From assembly GCA_021806605.1 (NCBI GenBank), contig JAJZQY010000014.1, positions 1 to 33,329 on the forward strand: DNA of 33,329 nucleotides, read 5' to 3'. Position 1 is the first letter of the stretch. Each line of letters begins with the position of its first letter. This document shows, piece by piece, positions 1-6,440 of this stretch. Source of the stretch: Pseudomonadota bacterium. Its GTDB lineage: Bacteria > Pseudomonadota > Gammaproteobacteria > Burkholderiales > JABEVD01. Under the pieces are notes generated by a model, which did not search any database, was not told where the DNA came from, and saw only the letters and a list, made by a program, of their open reading frames with translations. Position numbers and translations under genes: made by a program.

Positions 1-355
1 GCAATCTGCGCAATATCCAATCCATTTCTTCGAAGTCCCCGGAATGATAGGCCCTCGGAAGCAGGTTGGCCTCGCCGCCGCATCCCCTGAAATGGACGAC
101 CACTCCGGACCAGCCCCTGTGCTTCACGGCATGCATCAGGGAGAGCGAATAATGGCTTTTCGAGCTGCCTTCAAGTCCGTGGAAAAGCACGAAAAGCGGG
201 CCTTTTCCGTCCACCCAGTCGAGATCGATGAAATCCCCGTCGGGCGTATCCCATCGCACCCTCCTGTAGGCTATTTCCGGCTGCCTGATCATTTTCGCCG
301 GATAGATCGTCTGCAGGTGTCCGCCCTTGAGCCATGGCGGAGGCAGATAGCTCAC
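1..355 (-). CDS. YheT-family alpha/beta hydrolase (N-terminal part, cut by window edge)
   Basis: The leftward frame begins at GTG (355-353) and runs open off the left edge, giving about 118 residues. It opens MSYLPPPWLKGGHLQTIYP, typical of the YheT/Abhydrolase_4 family (N-terminal PPWL.GGHLQT), followed by an FHGLEGSS oxyanion-loop/nucleophile-region motif near residues 55-62 and a VVHFRGCGGE segment near residue 86. Family members are cytosolic serine hydrolases related to carboxylesterases; the physiological substrate is unclear. The start overlaps the waaF stop in a GTGA, so translation is probably coupled to waaF. The catalytic Asp and His lie outside the window and cannot be checked. 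The family call is firm, the substrate is not known. Confidence 0.85.
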   Translation of the reverse strand, partial: MSYLPPPWLKGGHLQTIYPAKMIRQPEIAYRRVRWDTPDGDFIDLDWVDGKGPLFVLFHGLEGSSKSHYSLSLMHAVKHRGWSGVVVHFRGCGGEANLLPRAYHSGDFEEMDWILRRL

Positions 356-1380
356 CGGACGATCTCCCGGATGCTGGCATGGACTGCTTCCGGGGACAAT
401 TTCATCATACAGTCGAAATGCCCCAGCGGGCAGACTCTCTCGAAGCAGGGGCTGCATGGCAGTTCGATTTTCGCCATCACCGCCTTTTCCGAAAGGGGTG
501 GGGTGAAGCCGGGGCTGGAGGAGCCGTAGATCGCCACCATGGGCTTTCCCAGTGCGGCGGCGACATGCATCAGACCGGAATCGTTGCTGACCACAAAAGC
601 CGCCCGCGAAATGAGATCGATGGCGTCGTCGAGTTCCGTCATGCCGCACAGATTGAGGCAGGCATCATCGCTCAAGGTTCTGATTTCCTCCCCGATATCG
701 CGATCCTTCTTCGATCCGATCAGCCAGATGGCATATTGTCCCGAGAGCATTTTGGCAAGCGCAGCGAAATATTCGCTCGGCCAGCGCTTGGCAGGGCCGT
801 ATTCCGCTCCCGGGCAGAATATGGCGACGGGCTTTTCTGGCGCGAGTCCGAGCTTCTTCATGACCGCTTCCTGCTGCGCCGGGCTCGAAGAAAGGGAGGG
901 ATGCCTGAGCGGGTGATGCAAGGGATCGTTTCTTTCCTCGGCAAGCAGGGCGAAACGCTCAACCATCAGGGGATAACGCGACTTCTGCAATATCCTGGCG
1001 TCGTTCAGGAGTCCCCTGCGCATTTCGCCGACATAGCCGGTTCTGAGGGGGATGGCGGCGAAGAAGGGAATCAGGGCGGATTTCAAAGAATTGGGCAGGA
1101 CGATGGCCTGGTCGTAATGCCTGTCCCGCAAGGTCGCGCCGAGCCTGTAACGCAGGCCTATCCCGAGTTCGCCGTGCCTGAGCGGGTTGGGGATGATGGA
1201 ATCGACTTCAGGCATCCTGGAGAAGAGCGGGCCGCACCATGCGGGGGAGAGCACGTCGATGACGGAATTTGCGTGGCGCTCCCTGAGTCGCTTGAAAAGG
1301 GCTTGGGCCATGACCGCATCCCCCACCCAGGAGGGGGCCACGATCAGGATTCTTTTCGGAAGCTCAGTGATGACGGGCAC
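352..1380 (-). CDS. waaF: ADP-heptose:LPS heptosyltransferase II
   Basis: Glycosyltransferase family 9 enzyme that adds the second L-glycero-D-manno-heptose to the inner core of lipopolysaccharide on the cytoplasmic face of the inner membrane. With the GTG start at 1380 the protein is 342 residues, close to the 348 of E. coli WaaF. Visible are the N-terminal ILIVAPSWVGDAVMAQ nucleotide-sugar domain start, FCPGAEYGPAKRWP in the middle, and the C-terminal VSNDSGLMHVAAALGKP donor-binding motif. The cysteine-rich CSPCFERVCPLGHFDCM tail is typical of this family. The frame stays open further upstream, but those residues would lie inside the zinc-finger gene. The 1380 GTG sits directly after an AAGGGAA, which is tight spacing, so the exact start is uncertain. 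It overlaps the zinc-finger gene by 17 bp, and overlaps the downstream hydrolase by GTGA. Confidence 0.9.
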   Translation of the reverse strand: MPVITELPKRILIVAPSWVGDAVMAQALFKRLRERHANSVIDVLSPAWCGPLFSRMPEVDSIIPNPLRHGELGIGLRYRLGATLRDRHYDQAIVLPNSLKSALIPFFAAIPLRTGYVGEMRRGLLNDARILQKSRYPLMVERFALLAEERNDPLHHPLRHPSLSSSPAQQEAVMKKLGLAPEKPVAIFCPGAEYGPAKRWPSEYFAALAKMLSGQYAIWLIGSKKDRDIGEEIRTLSDDACLNLCGMTELDDAIDLISRAAFVVSNDSGLMHVAAALGKPMVAIYGSSSPGFTPPLSEKAVMAKIELPCSPCFERVCPLGHFDCMMKLSPEAVHASIREIVR

Positions 1381-1552
1381 TTCCCTTGTAAATGTAGAGC
1401 GTGCCGCAATAGGGGCAGAGCGCCTCTCCCTTTTCCTCGATCGGCAGGAATACCTTGGGATGGGCATCCCACAGGGTCGTCGAAGGCATGGGGCAATGCA
1501 GCGGAAGATCCTTTTCGGTCACTTCGATCAGGCGTTTTTTCGATTCGCTCAT
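1364..1552 (-). CDS. CHCC-type zinc-finger protein (NDUFS6-like)
   Basis: A 62-residue protein with a single small zinc-binding domain: a cysteine at LHCP (residue ~20), a histidine in DAHPKVFLP (~30) and a closing CPYC pair near residues 46-49. This is the zf-CHCC pattern shared with the mitochondrial complex I accessory subunit NDUFS6; in betaproteobacteria such genes commonly sit beside ilvE and waaF. The start is ATG at 1552 with GAGGG at 1564-1560, seven bases upstream, and that Shine-Dalgarno overlaps the ilvE stop codon, so the two are one transcript. A role in the cell is not established; zinc binding is inferred from the ligand pattern. Confidence 0.85.
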   Translation of the reverse strand: MSESKKRLIEVTEKDLPLHCPMPSTTLWDAHPKVFLPIEEKGEALCPYCGTLYIYKGSARHH

Positions 1553-1562
1553 GTCGTTTCCC

Positions 1563-2483
1563 TCAAATGAAGGTCAGCCAGTCGGAATGGGCGTCGTTCT
1601 TGCCCGTGACGGTGTCGAAGAACATTTTCTGCAGCCTTGCGGTGACGGGACCACGGCTGCCGCTGCCTATCGTCCGGTTGTCGAGTTCCCGGATGGGCGT
1701 GACTTCAGCCGCAGTTCCGGTGAAGAATGCCTCGTCCGCAGTGTAGATCTCGTCGCGCGTGATGCGCTTTTCGATCACCGGAATGCCGATTTCGGAGGCG
1801 AACTGGATGAGCGTGTCGCGCGTGATGCCGTCGAGGGCGGAGGTGAGGTCGGGAGTATAGAGCTTGCCTTTCCTCACGATGAAGATGTTTTCCCCCGAGC
1901 CTTCCGTGACGAAGCCGTCGACGTCCAGCAGCAGCGCTTCGTCGTAGCCGTCCTGGGCCGCCTCGTTGTGCGCGAGGATGGAGTTGGCATAGCTGCTCGT
2001 GGCTTTCGCCTTGCACATGGTGATGTTGACGTGATGGCGCGTGAAGGAGGAGGTCTTGACCCTTATCCCCTTTTCCAGCGCATCCTGGCCGAGATAGGTT
2101 CCCCACGACCATGCCGCGATCGCCACATGAACGCTCAGGTTCTTCGCGGCGATGCCGAGCGCTTCCGATCCGTAGAACGCGATGGGGCGGATGTAGCCGG
2201 AGGAGAGCTTGTTTTGGGACACGACGTCGATTTGTGCCTGGATCAGCGTATCGATGTCGTACGGGATTTTCATGCCCAGGATATGCGCGGAGTTGAGAAA
2301 GCGCTCGGAGTGCTCCCTCAGCCTGAAAATGGCGGTTCCCTTGTCGGTCTGGTAGGCCCGTACGCCTTCGAAGACGCCCATTCCGTAGTGCAGCGTGTGG
2401 GTCAGGACATGGATGGTCGCATTGCGCCACTCCACCATTTTTCCGTCAAACCAGATCAGACCATCACGGTCGGCCATCGACAT
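1563..2483 (-). CDS. ilvE: Branched-chain amino acid aminotransferase
   Basis: Fold-type IV PLP enzyme that performs the final transamination giving leucine, isoleucine and valine. The 306-residue product matches the usual length (E. coli 309). It shows the opening DGLIWFDGKMVEW, THTLHYGMGVFEGVRAY near residues 28-44, the PLP lysine region MCKAKATSS with K160 as likely Schiff-base residue, and GFVTEGSGENIFIV followed by ALDGITRDT for phosphate binding. The start is ATG 2483, with GGAG at 2493-2490 and a six-base spacer; a TTG twelve bases upstream is less likely. It is the first gene of the leftward group ilvE > zinc finger > waaF > hydrolase, and a plausible promoter lies at 2541-2513. Confidence 0.95.
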   Translation of the reverse strand: MSMADRDGLIWFDGKMVEWRNATIHVLTHTLHYGMGVFEGVRAYQTDKGTAIFRLREHSERFLNSAHILGMKIPYDIDTLIQAQIDVVSQNKLSSGYIRPIAFYGSEALGIAAKNLSVHVAIAAWSWGTYLGQDALEKGIRVKTSSFTRHHVNITMCKAKATSSYANSILAHNEAAQDGYDEALLLDVDGFVTEGSGENIFIVRKGKLYTPDLTSALDGITRDTLIQFASEIGIPVIEKRITRDEIYTADEAFFTGTAAEVTPIRELDNRTIGSGSRGPVTARLQKMFFDTVTGKNDAHSDWLTFI

Positions 2484-2512
2484 GCAGTTCTCCAATAATT
2501 GTCCAAAAGCCG

Positions 2513-2541
2513 ATTTTATCCTATTTCCCCCCGATTTTCAG
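2513..2541 (-). promoter_or_regulatory. Putative sigma-70 promoter for ilvE
   Basis: On the minus strand CTGAAA (2541-2536) and TAAAAT (2518-2513) are separated by 17 bases. The expected transcription start lies near 2506, giving a leader of about 20 nt that contains the ilvE GGAG. The match was made by eye; the spacing is ideal, the -35 is imperfect. Confidence 0.45.
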
Positions 2542-2608
2542 CCTGCCATCACACTCCTGCAATGTTCCCGGTGCAGAATTCGTCGGGTTCCTGAGAGAGG
2601 AGAATGCC

Positions 2609-2785
2609 ATGCCTGTCGTTGCCGAATTCATGCTGGGGTTTTGCCTGCTGCTGATTGCCGTGCTGATCGAAGCGAAATTTGCCGGCGGAAAAAGGAAGGC
2701 TGCATTTGACGCACACGCCTCCTGCGGAGAAGCGCATTGCCGCACCTGCATGAAGCTTTCCAAATTGTGGTTTACGCGCTACTGA
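2609..2785 (+). CDS. Small membrane protein with C-x4-C-x2-C cluster
   Basis: A 58-residue reading frame preceded by a strong Shine-Dalgarno, AGGAG at 2598-2602 with a six-base spacer. The protein has one hydrophobic segment (residues ~6-21, FMLGFCLLLIAVLIEA), then a basic stretch GGKRK, then a cysteine/histidine cluster SCGEAHCRTC (C39, C44, C47, with H43). This suggests a single-pass inner-membrane protein with a small metal- or redox-binding tail, probably cytoplasmic by the positive-inside rule; the function is not recognised. The gene ends five bases before the stop of the leftward coiled-coil gene, and it fits exactly between two convincing genes. It is too short for usual length cut-offs. 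Confidence 0.65.
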   Translation: MPVVAEFMLGFCLLLIAVLIEAKFAGGKRKAAFDAHASCGEAHCRTCMKLSKLWFTRY

Positions 2786-2789
2786 GGGT

Positions 2790-3113
2790 TCAGCGGTTGC
2801 TCCAGGCCTTGTCGAGGATTGCCTGGGCGCGGTCGTGCTTCGTCTTGGCCTCGAAGTAGTCCTTTTTGGCGATGCCGGTCTGATTCCGGTCGGCCTCCAG
2901 CTGCTTTTGCGCCTTGTCCAGATCCGCCTTGAGATGCTGTACGTTTTTCTCCTGCGAGGATTGCATGGATTTGGCATCCTCGTACCTGGATTTCGCGCTC
3001 TCCATGTTTTGCCTTGCCGCTTCGAGCGCAGCCTGCAAGGTCGTGACATCTGCCGCCATGGCCTGCGAGCAGAAGAGGGATGCGAGCAGGGCTGCGATCC
3101 AGATTCTTGTCAT
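2790..3113 (-). CDS. Periplasmic coiled-coil protein of unknown function
   Basis: A 107-residue protein with a clear Sec signal peptide (MTRIWIAALLASLFCSQAMA, cleavage after residue ~20). A highly charged region rich in Ala, Glu, Lys and Gln follows, with heptad-like spacing through most of the mature chain (residues ~22-100), predicting one long alpha-helical coiled coil. There are no cysteines in the mature part. The ATG at 3113 has GGAG with a seven-base spacer. It lies 70 bases downstream of the Bax-inhibitor-like gene on the same strand, with a strong hairpin between them, so it may be differentially expressed from the same transcript. No named family was recognised. Confidence 0.7.
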   Translation of the reverse strand: MTRIWIAALLASLFCSQAMAADVTTLQAALEAARQNMESAKSRYEDAKSMQSSQEKNVQHLKADLDKAQKQLEADRNQTGIAKKDYFEAKTKHDRAQAILDKAWSNR

Positions 3114-3131
3114 GGATTTTCTCCGGGTTTT

Positions 3132-3165
3132 AGCGAGAACGCCGCCTCAAGGCGGCGTTCTCGCT
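3132..3165. terminator. Perfect 15-bp stem hairpin between two leftward genes
   Basis: Bases 3132-3146 and 3151-3165 are exact reverse complements with a four-base loop (3147-3150). The stem is GC-rich. It lies in the 70-base gap after the Bax-inhibitor-like gene and before the coiled-coil gene on the minus strand. Neither side carries a run of T longer than four, so it is not a textbook intrinsic terminator. It could be a partial terminator, an RNA-stabilising or processing element, or a DNA-level dyad. Confidence 0.6.
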
Positions 3166-3183
3166 GTCGGCATGGATAATCGC

Positions 3184-3867
3184 TCAGTCCCGTTCTCCGG
3201 AGAGCGCCATCAGGAGGCTCAGCAGGTTGACGAAGATGTTGTAGATGTCAAGGTAGAGCGCAAGCGTCGCCATGATGTAATTGGTCTCGCCTCCGTGCAC
3301 GATCCGGCTCACATCGAACAGGATGTAGCCCGAGAAGATCAGCACTGCGATTGCCGAAATCGCAAGCGAGGCTGCCGGAACATGCAGAAAGATGTTGGCC
3401 AGGGATGCGATGATCAAAAGGATCAGGCCGACGAAAAGGAAATTTCCCATGAAGCCGAAATCGCGTCGGGTGACGGTCGCAAACGCAGCAAGGCTCAGGA
3501 AAATGGCACCGGTGCCGCCGGCAGCAATGCCGATCAGCGCGGGACCGTTTCTGAGATGCAGCGCGACCTGAAGAATCGGACCCAGGAACCAGCCGGCAAC
3601 GCCGGTGAAAATCAGCAGGAAAAGGATGCCGAGGCTGCTGTTGCGGGTTGCGCCTACGGCGAACATCAGCCCGAACATCACTGCGAGCATCACCAGGGAA
3701 CCGACCAGAGGCGACTGGACGAGGAAGGCGAAATTGGTGCCCATCCCGACGAATGCGCCGATCACGGTGGGAATCATGGTGAGGCCGAGCAGCCCGTAGG
3801 TGTTGCGCAGTACCCTGTTCTGATCCAGGGCATAGGGCATGGCCGAATATTGCATCTGGGGTTGCAT
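3184..3867 (-). CDS. Bax inhibitor-1/YccA-family inner-membrane protein
   Basis: A 227-residue polytopic protein with about seven hydrophobic segments and the family order: cytoplasmic N-terminus QNRVLRNTYGLLGLTM, a central ALIGIAAGGTGAIFLSLA region, and the C-terminal signature ALYLDIYNIFVNLLSLL. Bacterial members (YccA, YbhL, BsYetJ) are membrane proteins; YccA interacts with the FtsH protease and YetJ is a pH-sensitive calcium leak. Which role applies here cannot be told from sequence. The start is the ATG at 3867, with AAGGAG five bases upstream; an upstream ATG at 3894 (MNDFPQ) is in frame but lacks a good ribosome site. Divergent from the secretin-like gene. Confidence 0.9.
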   Translation of the reverse strand: MQPQMQYSAMPYALDQNRVLRNTYGLLGLTMIPTVIGAFVGMGTNFAFLVQSPLVGSLVMLAVMFGLMFAVGATRNSSLGILFLLIFTGVAGWFLGPILQVALHLRNGPALIGIAAGGTGAIFLSLAAFATVTRRDFGFMGNFLFVGLILLIIASLANIFLHVPAASLAISAIAVLIFSGYILFDVSRIVHGGETNYIMATLALYLDIYNIFVNLLSLLMALSGERD

Positions 3868-3901
3868 CTTTGCTCCTTGTGGAAAATCGTTCATGATACT
3901 A

Positions 3902-3930
3902 AGACTACATAAAGCAGCGGAAAGTTTCAA
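3902..3930 (-). promoter_or_regulatory. Possible promoter of the Bax-inhibitor-like gene
   Basis: Minus-strand TTGAAA (3930-3925) and TAGTCT (3907-3902) are separated by 17 bases in the 78-base divergent intergenic region. The -35 is good, the -10 weak. The leader would be roughly 28 nt, including the AAGGAG. Confidence 0.35.
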
Positions 3931-3945
3931 CCTCGGGAGCTTCGC

Positions 3946-4605
3946 ATGAAAGGTCTGTTAGTCCTGTTGCTGTCTTTGCCCCCGCTGGCGATGGCCCAGT
4001 CAATCGAGGTCATCTCGCTCAAATACCGGCAGGCGGAGGACGTGATACCGGTGATTCAGCCCCTCCTTTCGAAAGGAGAGTCCGTGTCGGGAACCGGCAA
4101 TCAGTTGATCCTGCGCGTGAGGAATCCTCGCGAGTTCAGGAAAGTCATCGGGCGTATCGACACGGCGCAACGAACCCTCAGGATCACGGTTTACCAGGGG
4201 GAAGATCCTGCGGATGCGTCTTCCGAGACCTACAGCACGGCATCCCGAGCCGCCTTCGTCGAGGTTCTGGAAGGCAGCCCCGCTTTCATCCGGACGGGAA
4301 AGGAAATCCAGGAATATTCGGCATTCTTCGGCCCTTACGGCAGCGGGGTGCTCCCGCAGTACCGGGAGGTGACAAGGGGCTTCTATGCCCTGGCGCATTT
4401 GAATGGCGATCGGGTCGTGGTCGATGTCAGCCCTGTCCTGGACAAGCCGGCCGATGGCGGCATCGACCTCGGGAAGCTTTCGACGAAAGTTTCTGAAAAG
4501 CTCGGGAAATGGATGGAGCTCGGAGGCATCGAGCAGAATCTGGATTCCGGGAGCATCCATACCGAGGACGCGCGGAAAATCTGGATCAGGGTCGATTTGC
4601 CCTGA
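3946..4605 (+). CDS. Exported secretin-domain protein lacking the pore
   Basis: A 219-residue protein with a signal peptide (MKGLLVLLLSLPPLAMA, cleaved before QSIEV). Residues ~18-85 follow the secretin N-domain pattern (SLKYRQAEDVIPVIQPLL, then NQLILRV and a FRKVIGRIDTA helix). Residues ~95-219 resemble pieces of the secretin core (FVEVLEGSPAFIRTGKEI, a VTRGFYALAHL strand, VVVDVSPVLD, and GKWMELGGIEQN). True secretins are 400-700 residues and have the membrane barrel and S-domain; this protein is too short to form one, so it is probably soluble in the periplasm. GGGAG with a six-base spacer supports ATG 3946. The next gene follows 13 bases later. The function is unknown; a pilotin-like or accessory role is only a guess. 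Confidence 0.7.
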   Translation: MKGLLVLLLSLPPLAMAQSIEVISLKYRQAEDVIPVIQPLLSKGESVSGTGNQLILRVRNPREFRKVIGRIDTAQRTLRITVYQGEDPADASSETYSTASRAAFVEVLEGSPAFIRTGKEIQEYSAFFGPYGSGVLPQYREVTRGFYALAHLNGDRVVVDVSPVLDKPADGGIDLGKLSTKVSEKLGKWMELGGIEQNLDSGSIHTEDARKIWIRVDLP

Positions 4606-4618
4606 GAAATGGGAGAGC

Positions 4619-5008
4619 GTGAACCTGCAAAACCTGGCTTATGCCATCGATCAGTCGATACACAACCTCGGCGCAGTATCGGTGACGGGGGGGGCGATCC
4701 TTGCGCTTCTGTCCGGCGCGGCGCGGCGAAAGCTCGCCTGGGTGGTGCTTTCGGGGTGGGGCGTGCAGGGAATGACCGGCGCGCTTTTCGGCATCCTGAG
4801 CTATGCCTTCTACGGGCATCTTCCCGACATCGCGGGAATCGCGGTCGATGCGCTCGTGATCAAGGTGATCTGCGCGGTTTCCGGCTTTTTACTGGCGGCG
4901 TTTTATCTGCGGCAGGCGCGAACGGAAAGCATGAATTTCTGGCGGGTCGAAGTCTTGCTCGCCATGGTTGCGCTTACTGCGGCATCCTTTCTCAGGTGGT
5001 TTTCCTGA
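4619..5008 (+). CDS. Small polytopic membrane protein of unknown function
   Basis: A 129-residue protein starting at GTG 4619 (GGGAG at 4611-4615 with short spacing), 13 bases behind the secretin-like gene. It contains about four hydrophobic segments: SVTGGAILALLSG (~18-32), LAWVVLSGWGVQGMTGALFG (~38-57), IKVICAVSGFLLAAFYL (~82-98) and LLAMVALTAASFL (~113-125). Such a compact four-helix layout occurs in several unrelated membrane families, and none was recognised confidently. Its 3' end overlaps the convergent DAHP-synthase gene by 17 bp. The weak Shine-Dalgarno and translational proximity suggest coupling with the upstream gene. Confidence 0.65.
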   Translation: MNLQNLAYAIDQSIHNLGAVSVTGGAILALLSGAARRKLAWVVLSGWGVQGMTGALFGILSYAFYGHLPDIAGIAVDALVIKVICAVSGFLLAAFYLRQARTESMNFWRVEVLLAMVALTAASFLRWFS

Positions 5009-6113
5009 AACTGTCGCTCAGCGCGCAGCGCTTCTCGAAGGCTTCCCGGGCTATCCGCACATCTTCCAGAAAATAGGGCAGCTCGTTCAGGGTGAGCGCC
5101 TGCGGGCCGTCGACCAGCGCTTTGGGCGGTGCGGGATGAAAGTCGACGAGCACCATGTTGGCGCCCGCTACCACCCCTTGCGCGGTCACATGCATGACAT
5201 CCAGTATGCCTTCCGGTCCCTTTGCCCGGGTGCCCACGGAATGGGAAGGGTCGATGCAAACCGGCATGCGGGTCAGTCTTTTCACCACCGGCACATGGGA
5301 GAAGTCGACGAAGTTTCTGTGCGGGTCGCCCATGTTGGTTTTCATCCCCCTCAGGCCGAATATCACCTTGCGGTTGCCTTCCGAAGCGAGATATTCCGCC
5401 GCATTCAGCGATTCGTCCAGGGTGATGCCGAAGCCGCGCTTGAGCAGGACGGGGAAGCGCTGCTGGCGTCCGACTATTTTCAGAAGCTCGAAATTCTGGG
5501 TATTGCGCGTGCCGATCTGGAGCATCACGCCGGCAGGGCTTCCGGTCGTTTCCAGTGCCTCCAGTATTTCGTTCATGTGGGATTCGTGGGTGATTTCCAT
5601 GGCGATCACCCGGATGCCGTATTTCCCAGCAAGATCGAAGACATAGGGCAGGCAGCCTTTCCCGTGGCCCTGGAAGGAATAGGGACTGGTTCTCGGCTTG
5701 TATGCTCCCATTCTCGTGCAGACCTGCCCGTTGTCGCGCAGCGCCTTCATCATCATTTCGACATGCTCTGGATTGTCCACTGCGCAAAGGCCGGCGAACA
5801 CGTTCAGGTTGTCCTGCCCGAAGCGCACGCCGTTGTAGTCGAAATGGCTCGGCCTGTGGTCTTCCTTGTGCCTTCCCAGCACCCGGTATTCCTCGGAAAC
5901 CCTGACCACGCTTTCCACGCAGGGCAGGCTTTTCATGTCTTCCATGTCGAGCGCCTGGGTGTTGCCGATCAGATAGATTTCGGTCAGAACCTGCTCCGCG
6001 CCCTGCTCGGTGTGGATGCGGGTGCTGATGTTGGGAAGATTGGCAAGGTGTCCGATGAGCTGCCTGAATTCCGGGCTTGCCGGCTTTGCGTCCTGGGTCA
6101 GTATGAGGATCAT
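4992..6113 (-). CDS. 3-deoxy-7-phosphoheptulonate (DAHP) synthase-like, type I-beta
   Basis: Enzyme of the first shikimate-pathway step (PEP + erythrose 4-phosphate). The 373 residues comprise a ferredoxin-like regulatory N-domain (MILILTQD..., ~1-75) and a TIM barrel. Matching motifs are GLCAVD (C110), GAYKPRTSPYSFQG (K139, R141), QIGTRNTQN (R203), VLLKRG (K225), LRGMK (R255) and IDPSHS (H291). The closing metal-site motif reads LVDFHP with D324 where the family usually has Glu (VEVHP), followed by ALVDG (D335). The usual CERGIRT is FGLRGMKT. The fold and most substrate ligands are therefore present, but the copy is diverged; it could be a DAHP synthase paralogue or a related PEP-condensing aldolase. 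It lies six bases after the small periplasmic gene, within the yhdP transcript. Confidence 0.75.
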   Translation of the reverse strand: MILILTQDAKPASPEFRQLIGHLANLPNISTRIHTEQGAEQVLTEIYLIGNTQALDMEDMKSLPCVESVVRVSEEYRVLGRHKEDHRPSHFDYNGVRFGQDNLNVFAGLCAVDNPEHVEMMMKALRDNGQVCTRMGAYKPRTSPYSFQGHGKGCLPYVFDLAGKYGIRVIAMEITHESHMNEILEALETTGSPAGVMLQIGTRNTQNFELLKIVGRQQRFPVLLKRGFGITLDESLNAAEYLASEGNRKVIFGLRGMKTNMGDPHRNFVDFSHVPVVKRLTRMPVCIDPSHSVGTRAKGPEGILDVMHVTAQGVVAGANMVLVDFHPAPPKALVDGPQALTLNELPYFLEDVRIAREAFEKRCALSDSFRKTT

Positions 6114-6119
6114 GATGGT

Positions 6120-6440
6120 TCAGTGGTCCTGGGTTTCGATCGACAGCCCCGTGGGCAGGTCGGATGCGTCGGTGATTCTGGAGGGATCGATTGCAAGCGA
6201 CATGAGCCATGCGCGCAATTCGCCGGAATGGAGCGAATCTTCGTCGTTCGCTCCGTGATGGATGAGCAGCTTCGATTTGGGATCGGCAAGGTAGGCATCG
6301 ATGCAGGGGCGAATCTCCTTCAGCGAAAGGACAGCACCGCCCGATCGCGGCCAGTCCCAGAACGACTGGGGAATGTCGCATGCGGCATGCAGCGTGCCGC
6401 TTGTCATCATCAAAATCAGGAATGCAGTTAGCCTGTTCAT
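6120..6440 (-). CDS. Small exported protein with OmpA-like C-terminal motif
   Basis: A 106-residue protein with a signal peptide (MNRLTAFLILMMTSGTLHA, then ACDIP). The mature region contains LLIHHGANDEDSLHSGELRAWL...LAIDPSRI, which resembles the part of OmpA-type domains where an Ile/His strand is followed by S..RA..L...L....RI. At about 86 mature residues it is shorter than a complete peptidoglycan-binding OmpA domain, so binding is unproven. Its ATG overlaps the yhdP stop (ATGA at 6440-6437), implying translational coupling to yhdP. The DAHP-synthase-like gene starts six bases after its stop. Confidence 0.7.
   Translation of the reverse strand: MNRLTAFLILMMTSGTLHAACDIPQSFWDWPRSGGAVLSLKEIRPCIDAYLADPKSKLLIHHGANDEDSLHSGELRAWLMSLAIDPSRITDASDLPTGLSIETQDH

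Noticed and set aside
352..1467. Longer WaaF beginning at 1467
   Set aside because: The extra 29 residues are translated from inside the zinc-finger gene in another frame and do not resemble heptosyltransferases.
4968..6431. 487-codon plus-strand frame across the DAHP-synthase-like gene
   Set aside because: Antisense to a clear enzyme and crossing its operon boundaries; no motif and no ribosome site.
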